Under the pieces are notes generated by a model. It was given only the letters and a program-made list of their open reading frames with translations. It was not told where the DNA came from and did no database searches. From Caldisphaera sp. (GTDB taxonomy: Archaea; Thermoproteota; Thermoprotei_A; Sulfolobales; Acidilobaceae): DNA of 64,000 bases. Each line of letters starts with the position of its first letter. Position 1 is the first letter of the stretch. This document shows, in pieces, positions 26,131 to 34,824 of this stretch. Made by a program: the position numbers and the translations under genes. Location: positions 20,305 through 84,304 of the forward strand of contig NZ_JAGDXI010000015.1 in the NCBI RefSeq assembly GCF_023256325.1, in the 5' to 3' direction.

Positions 26131-27967
26131 GAAAATTAACTACTTCTGGCATAACCTCATTAAACTCATCAATATTTTTAGTTACCTTATTGTATTTTAA
26201 TCTTAATAGTTTCTTTATCTCTCCATATAAATACCTATAATCAAGCAAAAAGTAGACTCCTTTATCATCTGGAAATCTTATTGCCCTTCCTAAAGCCTGT
26301 TTTATTCTAACGTATGCAGCAACCTTATATAAGTAATATTTAGTTTTACTTAGTCCAAGCCTTTTAGATAGAATTTCTTCATGTGCTGTTAAATAGGCAT
26401 CTCTTTGAGGATATGGAATTCCTATTATAGTCACCACCTTTATTTTGCTTCTTCCATTATTAGTAATTTCTATTCCTTCAGTTATCTTGCCTCCAGCAAC
26501 TGCATTAATTATGAGTCCATCATTTTTCGAAGCCTGATCTATTACTTCTTCTAACGATGTATTTTTACCTTCATTTATATAATTAAATTGATCGCTTAAC
26601 CCCTTACTTATTTTATCCATCAATTCATAGCTCGGATAGACAAATAGTTTTATACCTTCTAGTTTACCTATTTGGTTTAAGTAATATGAAATCCTCTTAT
26701 ACATGCTTTCTCCTCTAGTTTTATACAGAGTAGAGACATCTCCTGATACTATAGTTAAGCTTTTCCCTATTCTACCTTTAATGCCTAGCATTATTTCAGC
26801 ATCAAAAAATACTCTTTCTTTATTAATGTTTAACATTTCACCAACAAAATCCCCTGGAGGTATAGTACCACTTATCAAAATTGCAGATTTTACTTTCTGC
26901 AATGGCTTATTAACTACTTCAGAAGGGTCAAGAGGAGTTGATATCAATCTATAAATATTATCTTCTGTTGATACAAATAAATAAGAATAATCATTTTTAA
27001 GGCTCAATAGCCATGAGAGCAAATGAGTTAAATAAACCTTTATACTATAATTTAAATTATAAAATTTTTGAAATTTTTTATCTCTTATTTCTTCCGCTAC
27101 ATCTGAAATTATGTCTATATAATTCAAAGACTCATTAAACTTTTCCTTTTCAACTCTTCTTACTGCATTGTCTAATTTTGGTTTCAAGTCCTTAGCTGTA
27201 TTATATAGATTAGATATTATCTTTTCTATTTCTGTATTTGAATATCCGTATTCCTTAATTTCACTTAGCGATTGCTCTATATCTCTTAAAGTTATGCTTG
27301 TTTCCAATATGCTATGGGCATTCATAAGACTATGAGCTTCATCAACGACAACAACAGATTTTTCTAAATCTAAAAAATCTAAAACTCTTTCAAATATTTC
27401 ATCTTTAAAGTAGTATGGATATGTTGCTATTATAAATCTAGTATCTTTTGATAACTCAGCTAATGAAAAAAATGGGCACGATTTTATTTTATTTGATATA
27501 GCATTTGCTTGTTCAATACTACTAAATGTTTCCATTTTTTCAATTACTTCCCAAATCTCCTTGTTATCTATTTCAATACTTTTTGTATAATAATTACATA
27601 AGCCCTTTATTCTTGCAAGCCTGCAGTTTTCCCAGAAATCTTCTGAAGAAATAGTATTGTCATTTTGATTTTTAAATAAGGGACAAGTTCTTTTTGCACT
27701 AAATAAAAATGAATAATCTAAATTAAACCTTTTCAACTCTCTTATTATAGAGTCTATTTCATTTACAGTTCTTACTAACCATAACACCTTTTCTGCTTTA
27801 CTTTCAATGATTCCTTTTATAACTGCTGCTGTTTTACCAAAACCTGTAGGCGCATTTATTATAGCTATGCTATTCTTCTCTACAGCATCTTTTACTAAAT
27901 CAGAAATTTCTTTTTGACCTGGTCTCAGTTCATCATAAGGAAAGCCCTTATTCTCCCATGTAGACAA
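26120..27967 (-). CDS. XPD/Rad3-family ATP-dependent DNA helicase
   Basis: A superfamily 2 helicase of the XPD/Rad3/DinG type, 615 residues. Motif I is A-P-T-G-F-G-K-T, motif II V-V-D-E-A-H and motif VI Q-A-L-G-R-A-I-R-F. Four cysteines at 95, 115, 124 and 164 are spaced as in the iron-sulfur domain of XPD, needed for strand separation. The usual XPD role is 5'-3' unwinding in DNA repair. It may be the XPD orthologue or a paralogue; crenarchaea often have more than one. Start is a TTG with GGATGA upstream, overlapping yjbQ by 20 bases. Confidence 0.92.
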   Translation of the reverse strand: MSTWENKGFPYDELRPGQKEISDLVKDAVEKNSIAIINAPTGFGKTAAVIKGIIESKAEKVLWLVRTVNEIDSIIRELKRFNLDYSFLFSAKRTCPLFKNQNDNTISSEDFWENCRLARIKGLCNYYTKSIEIDNKEIWEVIEKMETFSSIEQANAISNKIKSCPFFSLAELSKDTRFIIATYPYYFKDEIFERVLDFLDLEKSVVVVDEAHSLMNAHSILETSITLRDIEQSLSEIKEYGYSNTEIEKIISNLYNTAKDLKPKLDNAVRRVEKEKFNESLNYIDIISDVAEEIRDKKFQKFYNLNYSIKVYLTHLLSWLLSLKNDYSYLFVSTEDNIYRLISTPLDPSEVVNKPLQKVKSAILISGTIPPGDFVGEMLNINKERVFFDAEIMLGIKGRIGKSLTIVSGDVSTLYKTRGESMYKRISYYLNQIGKLEGIKLFVYPSYELMDKISKGLSDQFNYINEGKNTSLEEVIDQASKNDGLIINAVAGGKITEGIEITNNGRSKIKVVTIIGIPYPQRDAYLTAHEEILSKRLGLSKTKYYLYKVAAYVRIKQALGRAIRFPDDKGVYFLLDYRYLYGEIKKLLRLKYNKVTKNIDEFNEVMPEVVNFLKD

Positions 27968-28409
27968 TTTTTATCATCCTCTTTCTAGGCCCATCAAGCT
28001 CTATAAATAATATCCTCTGCCATGTACCCAAAACAATTCTATTTGAATCTATAAATAATACTCTAGAGTTTCCTATGAAACTAGAAGCAAGATGAGCGTG
28101 AGCGTTGTTGTCTATTTCGTTATGATGCCAATTTCCTCCAGGCTTGAATATATCGATTATTATTTTCTTTAAATCATCAACTAAATTTGGTTCATATTCA
28201 TTTATGGTTATAGCAGATGTCGTGTGTTCAACGTATAGCAATAAAATTCCTTTACTATAACTACTTTCCTTGACAATATTTTCTATTCTATCAGTTATAT
28301 CTATGATTTCTATTCTATCATTGGTTTTTATTTCTACTTCTTTTACTTCAATTTTCAAAATCTTCTCCCTACTATTAATTATAGGGAAATCTATTATTTT
28401 TAGCTTCAT
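27948..28409 (-). CDS. YjbQ/UPF0047 family protein
   Basis: A 153-residue protein of the YjbQ (UPF0047) family, trimers with a conserved histidine-rich pocket. Key segments are V-E-H-T-T-S-A-I-T-I-N-E, W-H-H-N-E-I-D-N-N-A-H-A-H-L and L-G-T-W-Q-R-I-L-F-I-E-L-D-G-P-R. Some homologues show weak thiamin-phosphate synthase activity in vivo, but the true role is unresolved. It overlaps the downstream helicase gene, so the two share an mRNA; this pairing may be accidental. Confidence 0.93.
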   Translation of the reverse strand: MKLKIIDFPIINSREKILKIEVKEVEIKTNDRIEIIDITDRIENIVKESSYSKGILLLYVEHTTSAITINEYEPNLVDDLKKIIIDIFKPGGNWHHNEIDNNAHAHLASSFIGNSRVLFIDSNRIVLGTWQRILFIELDGPRKRMIKIVYMGE

Positions 28410-28532
28410 AAATTCCTTTCTATAGCTTGTCCAGAATTAATTTTTTTATCAAAAATAAATTCTATTAAAACTAAATTTAAATATAATCTTTTTCATTATT
28501 ATATAAATTAGTTAATGAATCTAATAGTTAAA

Positions 28533-28540
28533 TTTATATA
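28533..28540 (+). promoter_or_regulatory. TATA-like box of the transporter gene
   Basis: TTTATATA at 28533-28540. Transcription would start about 26 bases downstream, near 28560-28563. That is after the ATG at 28549 and fits translation from the ATG at 28576, which has GGTGA eight bases upstream. The box therefore decides the start of the following gene. Confidence 0.5.
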
Positions 28541-28575
28541 TTAAAATAATGAAAAATCTATTGGTGAAATTCTTA

Positions 28576-29895
28576 ATGGTTGAGAATAGGTCGAAGCTGA
28601 TAGAGGAAATACCTTGGACTAAAACTCATACAATAACATTTGCAGCGTTTGCTGTCGGTTTATTGCTTGAGGGATACATTTTTTCACTTGCATTTATTGC
28701 CTCTTATTGGTATCAGGTTCCTCTCTATTTAGAAAAATTACTGTTTTCATGGCCATATTTATGGCTTGTTATAGGAATTTCTATCGGGGGATATATATCA
28801 GATAAAGTGGGTAGAAAAAAGACGTTTATTTATTCTATGGCCATGTATGCAATTGGAGGTATATTATTAACTTTAAGCGTTAACTATGCTTTAGTCTTAA
28901 TATCTCTCGCATTATTATTAGCAGCTGCTGGATCTGAAATGAACAACATTATGACTATGGCCCACGAAATTTTCCCAAGAAAGCATAGAAGCAAAGCCAT
29001 GATGATGCTAATGGACTTTGTAGCATTAGCAAGTGTAATTACAGCTGCTGTAAGTTTCATAAGCATATCTACAACAATATTTTTTGGAAGACTTATGGCA
29101 GGTACAGCTGTTTTATTGGCTCTTATCGTGTTAATTTTTCTTAGAATGAAGATGCCAGAATCGGTTAGATGGCTAGAAAAAGTTGGTAAAAAAGATGATG
29201 CTATTAAAGAAAGTCAAAAAATTTTGGTCAATGCCTCCGTAACAAATATTGATCCTAAAGATCCTAAAATTGAAGATAACAATAAATCAGATAAAAAACT
29301 TCCATTATGGTTTAAAGAAGTTATAGTAACATTAATTGCTTTTTCGAATGCAGTAGGTTACGGATTTATGGCTTATACTTTAGCACCTTTATTCTTCCCT
29401 TCTCTTTTCCCTTATATAGTCTTAATAGCTGGAGTTGCAGGCTTTGCCGCAGGTTTTCTTGGTTTAACTGGAGACAAATACAGTAGAAAAATGTTTTTAA
29501 CTATATCAAGCGTCGCAGTAGCTTTACTTATGTTAATAATAGCATTAACATTAAACATTTGGAGTAAAAATTTAATAATTTTCTGGTTTTTATTGATTGC
29601 TTTTTATGCGTTCGTTCAAATAGACTATATGACTGAAGACACATTAAAAGGAGAACTTTGGCCCACAGAACATAGAGGGAAACTAACAGCATTAGCAAGA
29701 GCAGTATCTATTGGTGCATATATTCCCCTAATTTATTTAATTCCAAATCCAAGTTCTCCAAATGCTCTTTCAGAATTTCTTATGATAGCAGTAATAATAT
29801 GGGGTATTGGAGCTGTTGCTGCAATTATATGGCATATTTTCGGTATAGAAACTGGCAAGGGAGTTAGCATATCTATAGCATCTGGTGAAATTTAA
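28576..29895 (+). CDS. Major facilitator superfamily transporter (sugar/organic-ion type)
   Basis: A membrane transporter of about 439 residues with twelve hydrophobic helices. The loop after helix 2 reads G-G-Y-I-S-D-K-V-G-R-K-K, the MFS signature, and the second half repeats it as G-D-K-Y-S-R-K. After helix 6 there is P-E-S-V-R-W-L, as in sugar and aromatic-acid/H+ symporters. A charged cytoplasmic loop separates the halves. The ATG at 28576 is chosen over the longer ATG at 28549 for reasons given at the TATA box. Substrate cannot be told. Confidence 0.87.
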   Translation: MVENRSKLIEEIPWTKTHTITFAAFAVGLLLEGYIFSLAFIASYWYQVPLYLEKLLFSWPYLWLVIGISIGGYISDKVGRKKTFIYSMAMYAIGGILLTLSVNYALVLISLALLLAAAGSEMNNIMTMAHEIFPRKHRSKAMMMLMDFVALASVITAAVSFISISTTIFFGRLMAGTAVLLALIVLIFLRMKMPESVRWLEKVGKKDDAIKESQKILVNASVTNIDPKDPKIEDNNKSDKKLPLWFKEVIVTLIAFSNAVGYGFMAYTLAPLFFPSLFPYIVLIAGVAGFAAGFLGLTGDKYSRKMFLTISSVAVALLMLIIALTLNIWSKNLIIFWFLLIAFYAFVQIDYMTEDTLKGELWPTEHRGKLTALARAVSIGAYIPLIYLIPNPSSPNALSEFLMIAVIIWGIGAVAAIIWHIFGIETGKGVSISIASGEI

Positions 29896-29982
29896 TAATT
29901 TAGATTCTGAATTATAAAAAATTCTTTTTGCAGTATTTCAGTTTATAGGCATAGAATTACATAATAATAAAAGGGGATAAAT

Positions 29983-31818
29983 ATGAGCAAACAAGTTCAA
30001 AAAGATCTTCCTTTTAGTAAGGTGGCAGAAACTTTTGATAACATGGAAAAAATAACATCAAGAATAGCATTAACTCAACTACTTGTTAATTTAATAAAGG
30101 ATTCTCCACCTGAAGTTATTGGAAAGGTAGTATATTTAATCCAAGGTAGGCTTGGTCCTGATTGGAAAGATATACCAGAACTTGGTATAGGAGAAAAACT
30201 CATAGTCCAGGCATTATCTTTAGCTTTTGGAAAATCTGAACAAGAAATTAACAAATTATATAATACCGTAGGCGATTTAGGAAAACTAGCAGAAAATTTT
30301 TCTCAAGGAAAGCAAAAGAAAGGCAGTCTTATAGCATATATTGGAGGCGAACAAAACTACTTAACGGTTAGCAGGGTTTTTGATACTTTTTTAAAAATTG
30401 CTTATTCTCAAGGAGAAGGCAGTAGGGATTTAAAGCTTAGGCTTATAGCTGGATTATTAAAGGATGCCCAACCAATTGAGGCAAGATATATTGTGAGATT
30501 CTTAGAAGGCAGATTAAGATTAGGTGTAGGTGATGCAACAATCTTAGATGCTCTTTCAATTTCTTATGGGGGTAGCAATTCATATAGAGATGTAGTGGAA
30601 AGAGCCTATAATCTAAGAGCTGATCTAGGCGAAATAGCAACAATAATTGCAAAACAAGGGATTGATTCAATTAAAGAGCTAAAGCCTGAAATAGGAACAC
30701 CTATAAGACCTATGCTAGCTGAGAGATTAAGCGACCCAGAAGAAATATTGCAAAAGGTTAATGGAAAAGCCTTTGTTGAATATAAGTATGATGGAGAAAG
30801 AGGCCAATTTCATAAGGATGGAGATAAGGTAAAAATTTTTTCTAGGAGACTTGAGGATATAACTGACATGTATCCTGATGTTGTAGAAGCTATTAAAAAA
30901 AGCGTAAAGGCTAATAAAGCCATATTAGAAGGTGAAATTGTTGCTTATGATCCCGATACTGGAGAGCTAAGAACATTCCAGGAATTAATGCACAGAAGAA
31001 GAAAATATGATATACAGAAAATGGTTGAAGAGATCCCTGTTAAGACGTTTTTATTCGATGCTTTGCTTAACGAAGATGAAGACCTAACCAAAAGAGTTTT
31101 ACCATATAGAAGAAAAGCTTTAGAAAGTGTTGTTGAAGAAAATGAAAAAGTCAACATAGCAAAATATATTGAGGCTAGTGATTCAAAAACCTTATGGAAC
31201 TTCTTTTTAACTGCCATATCAGAAGGTGCTGAAGGTGTTATGGTAAAGGCCGTTCATGATGAAAGCATCTATAGAGCTGGAGTTAGGGGTTGGCTTTGGA
31301 TAAAACTGAAGAGAGATTACAAGAGCGAAATGACGGATACTGTTGATCTGGTTGCTGTAGGAGGATTTTACGGTAGAGGAAGAAGAGGAGGAAAGATTGG
31401 CACACTACTTTTCGCAGCCTATGATCCAGATAAAGATGTTTTTAGAACAGTTTGTAAAGTAGGGAGCGGTTATACTGATGATGATCTAAACAAGATGTAT
31501 GATTTGTTTAAGCCTTATATAATTGATCATAAGCATCCAAGGGTTGATTCTAGTATAGAACCAGATCTTTGGTTTGAACCAGTAAAAGTTGCGGAAATAA
31601 TTGGAGCAGAACTTACGTTATCTCCATTGCATACATGCTGCTATAATAAATTAAAAGAAGGCGCTGGATTATCTATTAGATTCCCAAGATTTTTAAATTG
31701 GAGAGAAGATAAAGGTCCTGAGGATGCTACAACAGAACAGGAATTAATAGAAATGTACAATAGGCAGTTGAAGAAAATTGAAGAAAAGCAAGTTAAAGAA
31801 GGGATCCAAGAAAGCTAA
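29983..31818 (+). CDS. lig: ATP-dependent DNA ligase
   Basis: Seals nicks in double-stranded DNA in replication and repair. The 611-residue protein has the helical DNA-binding domain (residues 1-240), the adenylation domain with catalytic K268 in E-Y-K-Y-D-G-E-R, and the OB domain. Further nucleotidyltransferase motifs are F-S-R-R-L-E-D-I-T, L-E-G-E-I-V-A-Y, E-G-A-E-G-V-M-V-K and W-I-K-L-K-R-D-Y. Length and layout match crenarchaeal Lig. A GGGGAT SD precedes the ATG. The 3' end overlaps rnp4 by 41 bases. Confidence 0.96.
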   Translation: MSKQVQKDLPFSKVAETFDNMEKITSRIALTQLLVNLIKDSPPEVIGKVVYLIQGRLGPDWKDIPELGIGEKLIVQALSLAFGKSEQEINKLYNTVGDLGKLAENFSQGKQKKGSLIAYIGGEQNYLTVSRVFDTFLKIAYSQGEGSRDLKLRLIAGLLKDAQPIEARYIVRFLEGRLRLGVGDATILDALSISYGGSNSYRDVVERAYNLRADLGEIATIIAKQGIDSIKELKPEIGTPIRPMLAERLSDPEEILQKVNGKAFVEYKYDGERGQFHKDGDKVKIFSRRLEDITDMYPDVVEAIKKSVKANKAILEGEIVAYDPDTGELRTFQELMHRRRKYDIQKMVEEIPVKTFLFDALLNEDEDLTKRVLPYRRKALESVVEENEKVNIAKYIEASDSKTLWNFFLTAISEGAEGVMVKAVHDESIYRAGVRGWLWIKLKRDYKSEMTDTVDLVAVGGFYGRGRRGGKIGTLLFAAYDPDKDVFRTVCKVGSGYTDDDLNKMYDLFKPYIIDHKHPRVDSSIEPDLWFEPVKVAEIIGAELTLSPLHTCCYNKLKEGAGLSIRFPRFLNWREDKGPEDATTEQELIEMYNRQLKKIEEKQVKEGIQES

Positions 31819-32158
31819 ACTTGAGGAACTTGTACATGAAAGAATAGAAATTTTGTACAACATATCAAGCCAGGAAACTATCAAAGGAAATATTGATTAT
31901 GCTAGAGAATTAAATGAATTAATTTTTAGAATATCTTTAAAAAACAAAGTCAAAATACCTTTAAATATCAAGAGAAGTATCTGTAAAAATTGCCATGTAA
32001 CATTAGTGCCTGGCATTACATCAAGCGTAAGAATTAAATCCCAAGGAAAAATGCACTACTTAACCATTAGATGTGTTAAATGCGGTTACATAAAAAGGAT
32101 ACCATTTAGGAAGTACATTAATAAAAACAATTCATTGCAAAACTTGAGAGCGAATTAG
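31778..32158 (+). CDS. rnp4: Ribonuclease P protein component 4 (Rpp21 family)
   Basis: A 126-residue protein subunit of archaeal RNase P, the enzyme that trims the 5' ends of tRNAs. The basic, helical N-terminal half has the E-R-I-E-I-L motif, and the C-terminal half is a zinc ribbon with C-K-N-C and C-V-K-C, surrounded by arginine-rich strands. The TTG start at 31778 lies within the DNA ligase gene (41-base overlap); a later TTG near 31820 would give a shorter protein. Coupling with ligase seems to be a local arrangement. Confidence 0.9.
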   Translation: MKKSKLKKGSKKAKLEELVHERIEILYNISSQETIKGNIDYARELNELIFRISLKNKVKIPLNIKRSICKNCHVTLVPGITSSVRIKSQGKMHYLTIRCVKCGYIKRIPFRKYINKNNSLQNLRAN

Positions 32159-32185
32159 TATTGAGAGTTAAAAAGGGGTTTTGAT

Positions 32186-32400
32186 TGAACTGACCTCTCC
32201 CTGCCCTAAAGGGCGAGGGTTCCCTCAGAGCGGATCATGGGTTTGTGGTTTACCGCCTTCATTTTCATCACTTCATAGCTAGTTGGTAGATTTAACACCC
32301 ACATCGCTCTACTCGTTTAACGGTAGACCAATGGCTAGGTCTTCAGCCCATTACCCCTATCCCTCACCACGGAGAACCATCTACTCCTAGATTCTAGGGA
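32186..32400 (-). pseudogene. Decayed TnpB (IS200/IS605 or IS607 type) C-terminus with structured right end
   Basis: On the minus strand a short open stretch ends with Y-E-V-M-K-M-K-A-V-N-H-K-P-M-I-R-S-E-G-T-L-A-L and a stop at about 32205, the familiar C-terminus of crenarchaeal TnpB proteins. Upstream, G-L-P-L-N-E-stop-S-D-V-G-V continues it in another frame, so there is at least one stop codon and one frameshift. After the stop codon lies a GC-rich hairpin (ACCCTCGCCC/GGGCAGGGA-like around 32191-32222) as at element right ends. The rest of tnpB and any TnpA are gone. Base composition is markedly richer in GC than the neighbours. Confidence 0.7.
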
Positions 32401-32760
32401 CTCGGGGATATGTAGAGCCCTTATCAAGCATCCCCCTATGGGGACACATTTTTCTATACTTTAAAACGTTTTAGAATTTACAATTTTTATTTTGCCCCTG
32501 GAAGGGGGAGGCTTGTCGTTTTTTGTCAAAAGATCTGATTATAGGAAAGTAAACGTCCATATAGTTTTCATAAAAATTAAGAGAGCGTGAATATAGTACA
32601 CTAAAATAATCTTAAAGTTTCGAAAGCATAGGAACAAACAATAACCCTTTACTATTAAAGAAAAAAGGCTCAAGATCTCCAAGACTCTTATCTTTTAAGA
32701 CAGCATATTAACAATAAAGACATTAAACTTAATAGAAACAAAATTTTATTATCAGGAGTC
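32401..32760. other. Noncoding remainder of the element remnant
   Basis: No gene is seen here. The first part continues the GC-rich, structured stretch next to the tnpB remnant and may be more eroded element sequence; a short hairpin of CCCCT and AGGGG lies near 32495-32509. After about 32520 the sequence returns to ordinary AT-rich spacer up to the end of the exported-protein gene. Confidence 0.5.
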
Positions 32761-34464
32761 CTATCCCGTGCAACTAGAGTAATTCCAGTCCGGATAATTA
32801 CTACCTGAAGATACTCCTGAGACATATGAATTTGGCCATTGTGAAGACAGAAACAGACCTGTAACACCTGTAAAGTTTGCCAGGCTGGACGATTGCGGTA
32901 CAATAACTAGGTACCAGTTGACGTTAGTCCATATAGACTCGTATGTGAAAAGAGGAGTGGTGCGTGCTCTTGGTATATAACAAGTCAATGCATAATTAGA
33001 GAAGTCAACATTAAATGTAACAGAGTAATTTTTTATTGAATAGCTAGTAGGTGAAAAGTTAGGAAGAATTATAGTCGGAGGAGTATTATCTAAGAATTCG
33101 TTGCTAAAGGCCTTACCGGAAACACTAGAGCCTTCAAAATTAAAAACCCAAGTAATGTTGTCTATATAAACCATTGTTCCGCCTACATTAATTGTTTTCA
33201 TTGGATTGGCTGAACCACCTATATACTCAGAACCAATTGGTACCGTTATTCCTACATTTACTGTTGGAAGGCTTGATCCAAGGGCTATTGATATACTATA
33301 ACCAGAGATCTCTGACGTAGGTGCTGGGAACCAGCTTGTACCATATAGGTTGCCACCAGGTTCTATTATAAAGGCGTTATTGTTTCCTTTCTCATACATC
33401 TGATAGCCATAATAGTAGTCAATAGCACTAGTCTGCCGTTCTTCCCTTCCGTTATTATTATACATTGTAGGACTTTCTAAATAGCTTTCATACCCTATCA
33501 CATTATTTATAACCATCGAAGAAACGCTCAAGCTCGTATATATACCATGAGGAACTTCGATACATGTGTCCCAATAAAATGTTCCATTACCATCACTATA
33601 TCCTGGGATTCCATATTGTGGAAAGGTAGAACCAAACTCTGGGGCCGCCCAAAAGAATGTATAGTTTTCTTTTGTTGCAGTTGCTGTGGGACTATTACCT
33701 GATGTAAAGTTCTCATATGCCGCATAACATGGATCCAAGGGATCATTGCCTGATATTCCAGCATTACCTTGTTGTCCTAGGCCAAGTAAAAGATTTATAT
33801 AGAACTCTGGGAATTGAGATAGATAAACCGGTCCTATTATAAACCCCCCAGGTCTTACCCACTTAGCAACAAAAAGTACTGCCTCTTGGGAATTTAAAGG
33901 TACAAGAGGTATGCTGAAAAAATAAGGATTTGAGTCAGGAAAGTCAATCATAGCAACTTCATTAGAAGCCTTAGCCCAAGCATAACCCAATAAAAATTCC
34001 GCAACTTTACTATATGTAGCATTTGCAAAAATTGTTACCAAGTCTCCTCTTCTTATAAGCATGCTGAGTTCATTTACAGTGAAGCTTGAAAGGTTTAATA
34101 TAATGATATTGCTTGGATCACTTTTAACAATGCTTGAGTTTACATAATTCCAGTCAACTATAATGATACTATCGTTAGGTGTTTGCTGCAACTGCTGAAT
34201 AGATATACTCATAACAGGAGGACTAAGACCAACGCTGCTAAAAGCATTATTAATGGATTTTAGCAACTGTTGAGATCCCACCACATATACAGGTAAGCTA
34301 CTGTTAGCCGATATATTACTCACTAGTATTGTACTATTGCTTTTTCCTTGACTAACTACTTCTTGAGTAACTTTCCTATAAGAAATATTAGTAAGCACAA
34401 TAATGGTAATCAGTATTATTAGAAATAAGGGCGCTAAAAACTTTACGGTCTTTACATTGGCCAA
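32761..34464 (-). CDS. Exported or membrane-anchored protein of unknown function
   Basis: A 567-residue protein with one N-terminal hydrophobic helix (about residues 9-25) acting as signal anchor, and a large extracytoplasmic part rich in S, T, N, G and aromatic residues with many N-x-S/T sequons, as in archaeal surface proteins. Only four or so cysteines are present (D-P-C-Y, D-T-C-I, L-T-C-Y, S-S-C-T), possibly two disulfides. No catalytic motif or family is recognised. A TATATATA box and a GGTGA SD before the TTG start indicate an active gene. It is flanked by element remnants and a tRNA, so it may be acquired. Confidence 0.75.
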   Translation of the reverse strand: MANVKTVKFLAPLFLIILITIIVLTNISYRKVTQEVVSQGKSNSTILVSNISANSSLPVYVVGSQQLLKSINNAFSSVGLSPPVMSISIQQLQQTPNDSIIIVDWNYVNSSIVKSDPSNIIILNLSSFTVNELSMLIRRGDLVTIFANATYSKVAEFLLGYAWAKASNEVAMIDFPDSNPYFFSIPLVPLNSQEAVLFVAKWVRPGGFIIGPVYLSQFPEFYINLLLGLGQQGNAGISGNDPLDPCYAAYENFTSGNSPTATATKENYTFFWAAPEFGSTFPQYGIPGYSDGNGTFYWDTCIEVPHGIYTSLSVSSMVINNVIGYESYLESPTMYNNNGREERQTSAIDYYYGYQMYEKGNNNAFIIEPGGNLYGTSWFPAPTSEISGYSISIALGSSLPTVNVGITVPIGSEYIGGSANPMKTINVGGTMVYIDNITWVFNFEGSSVSGKAFSNEFLDNTPPTIILPNFSPTSYSIKNYSVTFNVDFSNYALTCYIPRARTTPLFTYESIWTNVNWYLVIVPQSSSLANFTGVTGLFLSSQWPNSYVSGVSSGSNYPDWNYSSCTG

Positions 34465-34652
34465 AATACTTCACCTTTCTATAATAATTTATTTCATTCC
34501 GAATTTATATATAGATAGATGAAACCAAAATACATTATGCAGTGTTTAACTTAAGTTCTCTGTTACCCATTATCTGATATGTTAAATTAAAGAAGTAATT
34601 ATGCTAGACCAGTTTTCCTTTAAATGTAAAATATAACTTCCACTATAAATGA

Positions 34653-34746
34653 AGCCGCCGGCGGGACTTGAACCCGCGACCACTGGCTTACAAGGCCAGC
34701 GCTATCGGTTCCCACGCAGGGATCTACCGGTCTGAGCTACGGCGGC
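34653..34746 (-). tRNA. tRNA-Thr(TGT) with a D-arm intron
   Basis: Minus-strand tRNA. Acceptor GCCGCCG/CGGCGGC, anticodon stem CTGGC/GCCAG with loop CTTGTAA (anticodon TGT), T arm GCGGG-TTCAAGT-CCCGC, discriminator T, which suits archaeal tRNA-Thr. The 3' strand of the D stem is interrupted by 20 extra bases; removing them restores GCTC...GAGC exactly. Confidence 0.93.
34704..34723 (-). other. tRNA-Thr intron, noncanonical D-arm position
   Basis: A 20-nt intron within the D stem (after the first base of its 3' strand). Exon and intron fold into a BHB-type site: 4-bp helix CGGT/ACCG, a 3-nt bulge AGA on the 5' side and ATA on the 3' side, with inner helix TCCC/GGGA. Cutting after the second base of each bulge gives the correct mature tRNA. 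The outer helix is short, a relaxed form of the motif. Confidence 0.85.
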
Positions 34747-34824
34747 ACCACAATTTCTTATATAATTAGGGTTTATAGTTTTTTTCTGTGGAGAAGAAGA
34801 GTTTAAAGTTAAAAGGTGTTAAAG

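Noticed and set aside
32688-32903. Minus-strand frame overlapping the exported protein's C-terminus
   Set aside because: Out of frame with the larger, SD-supported gene and without its own signal.
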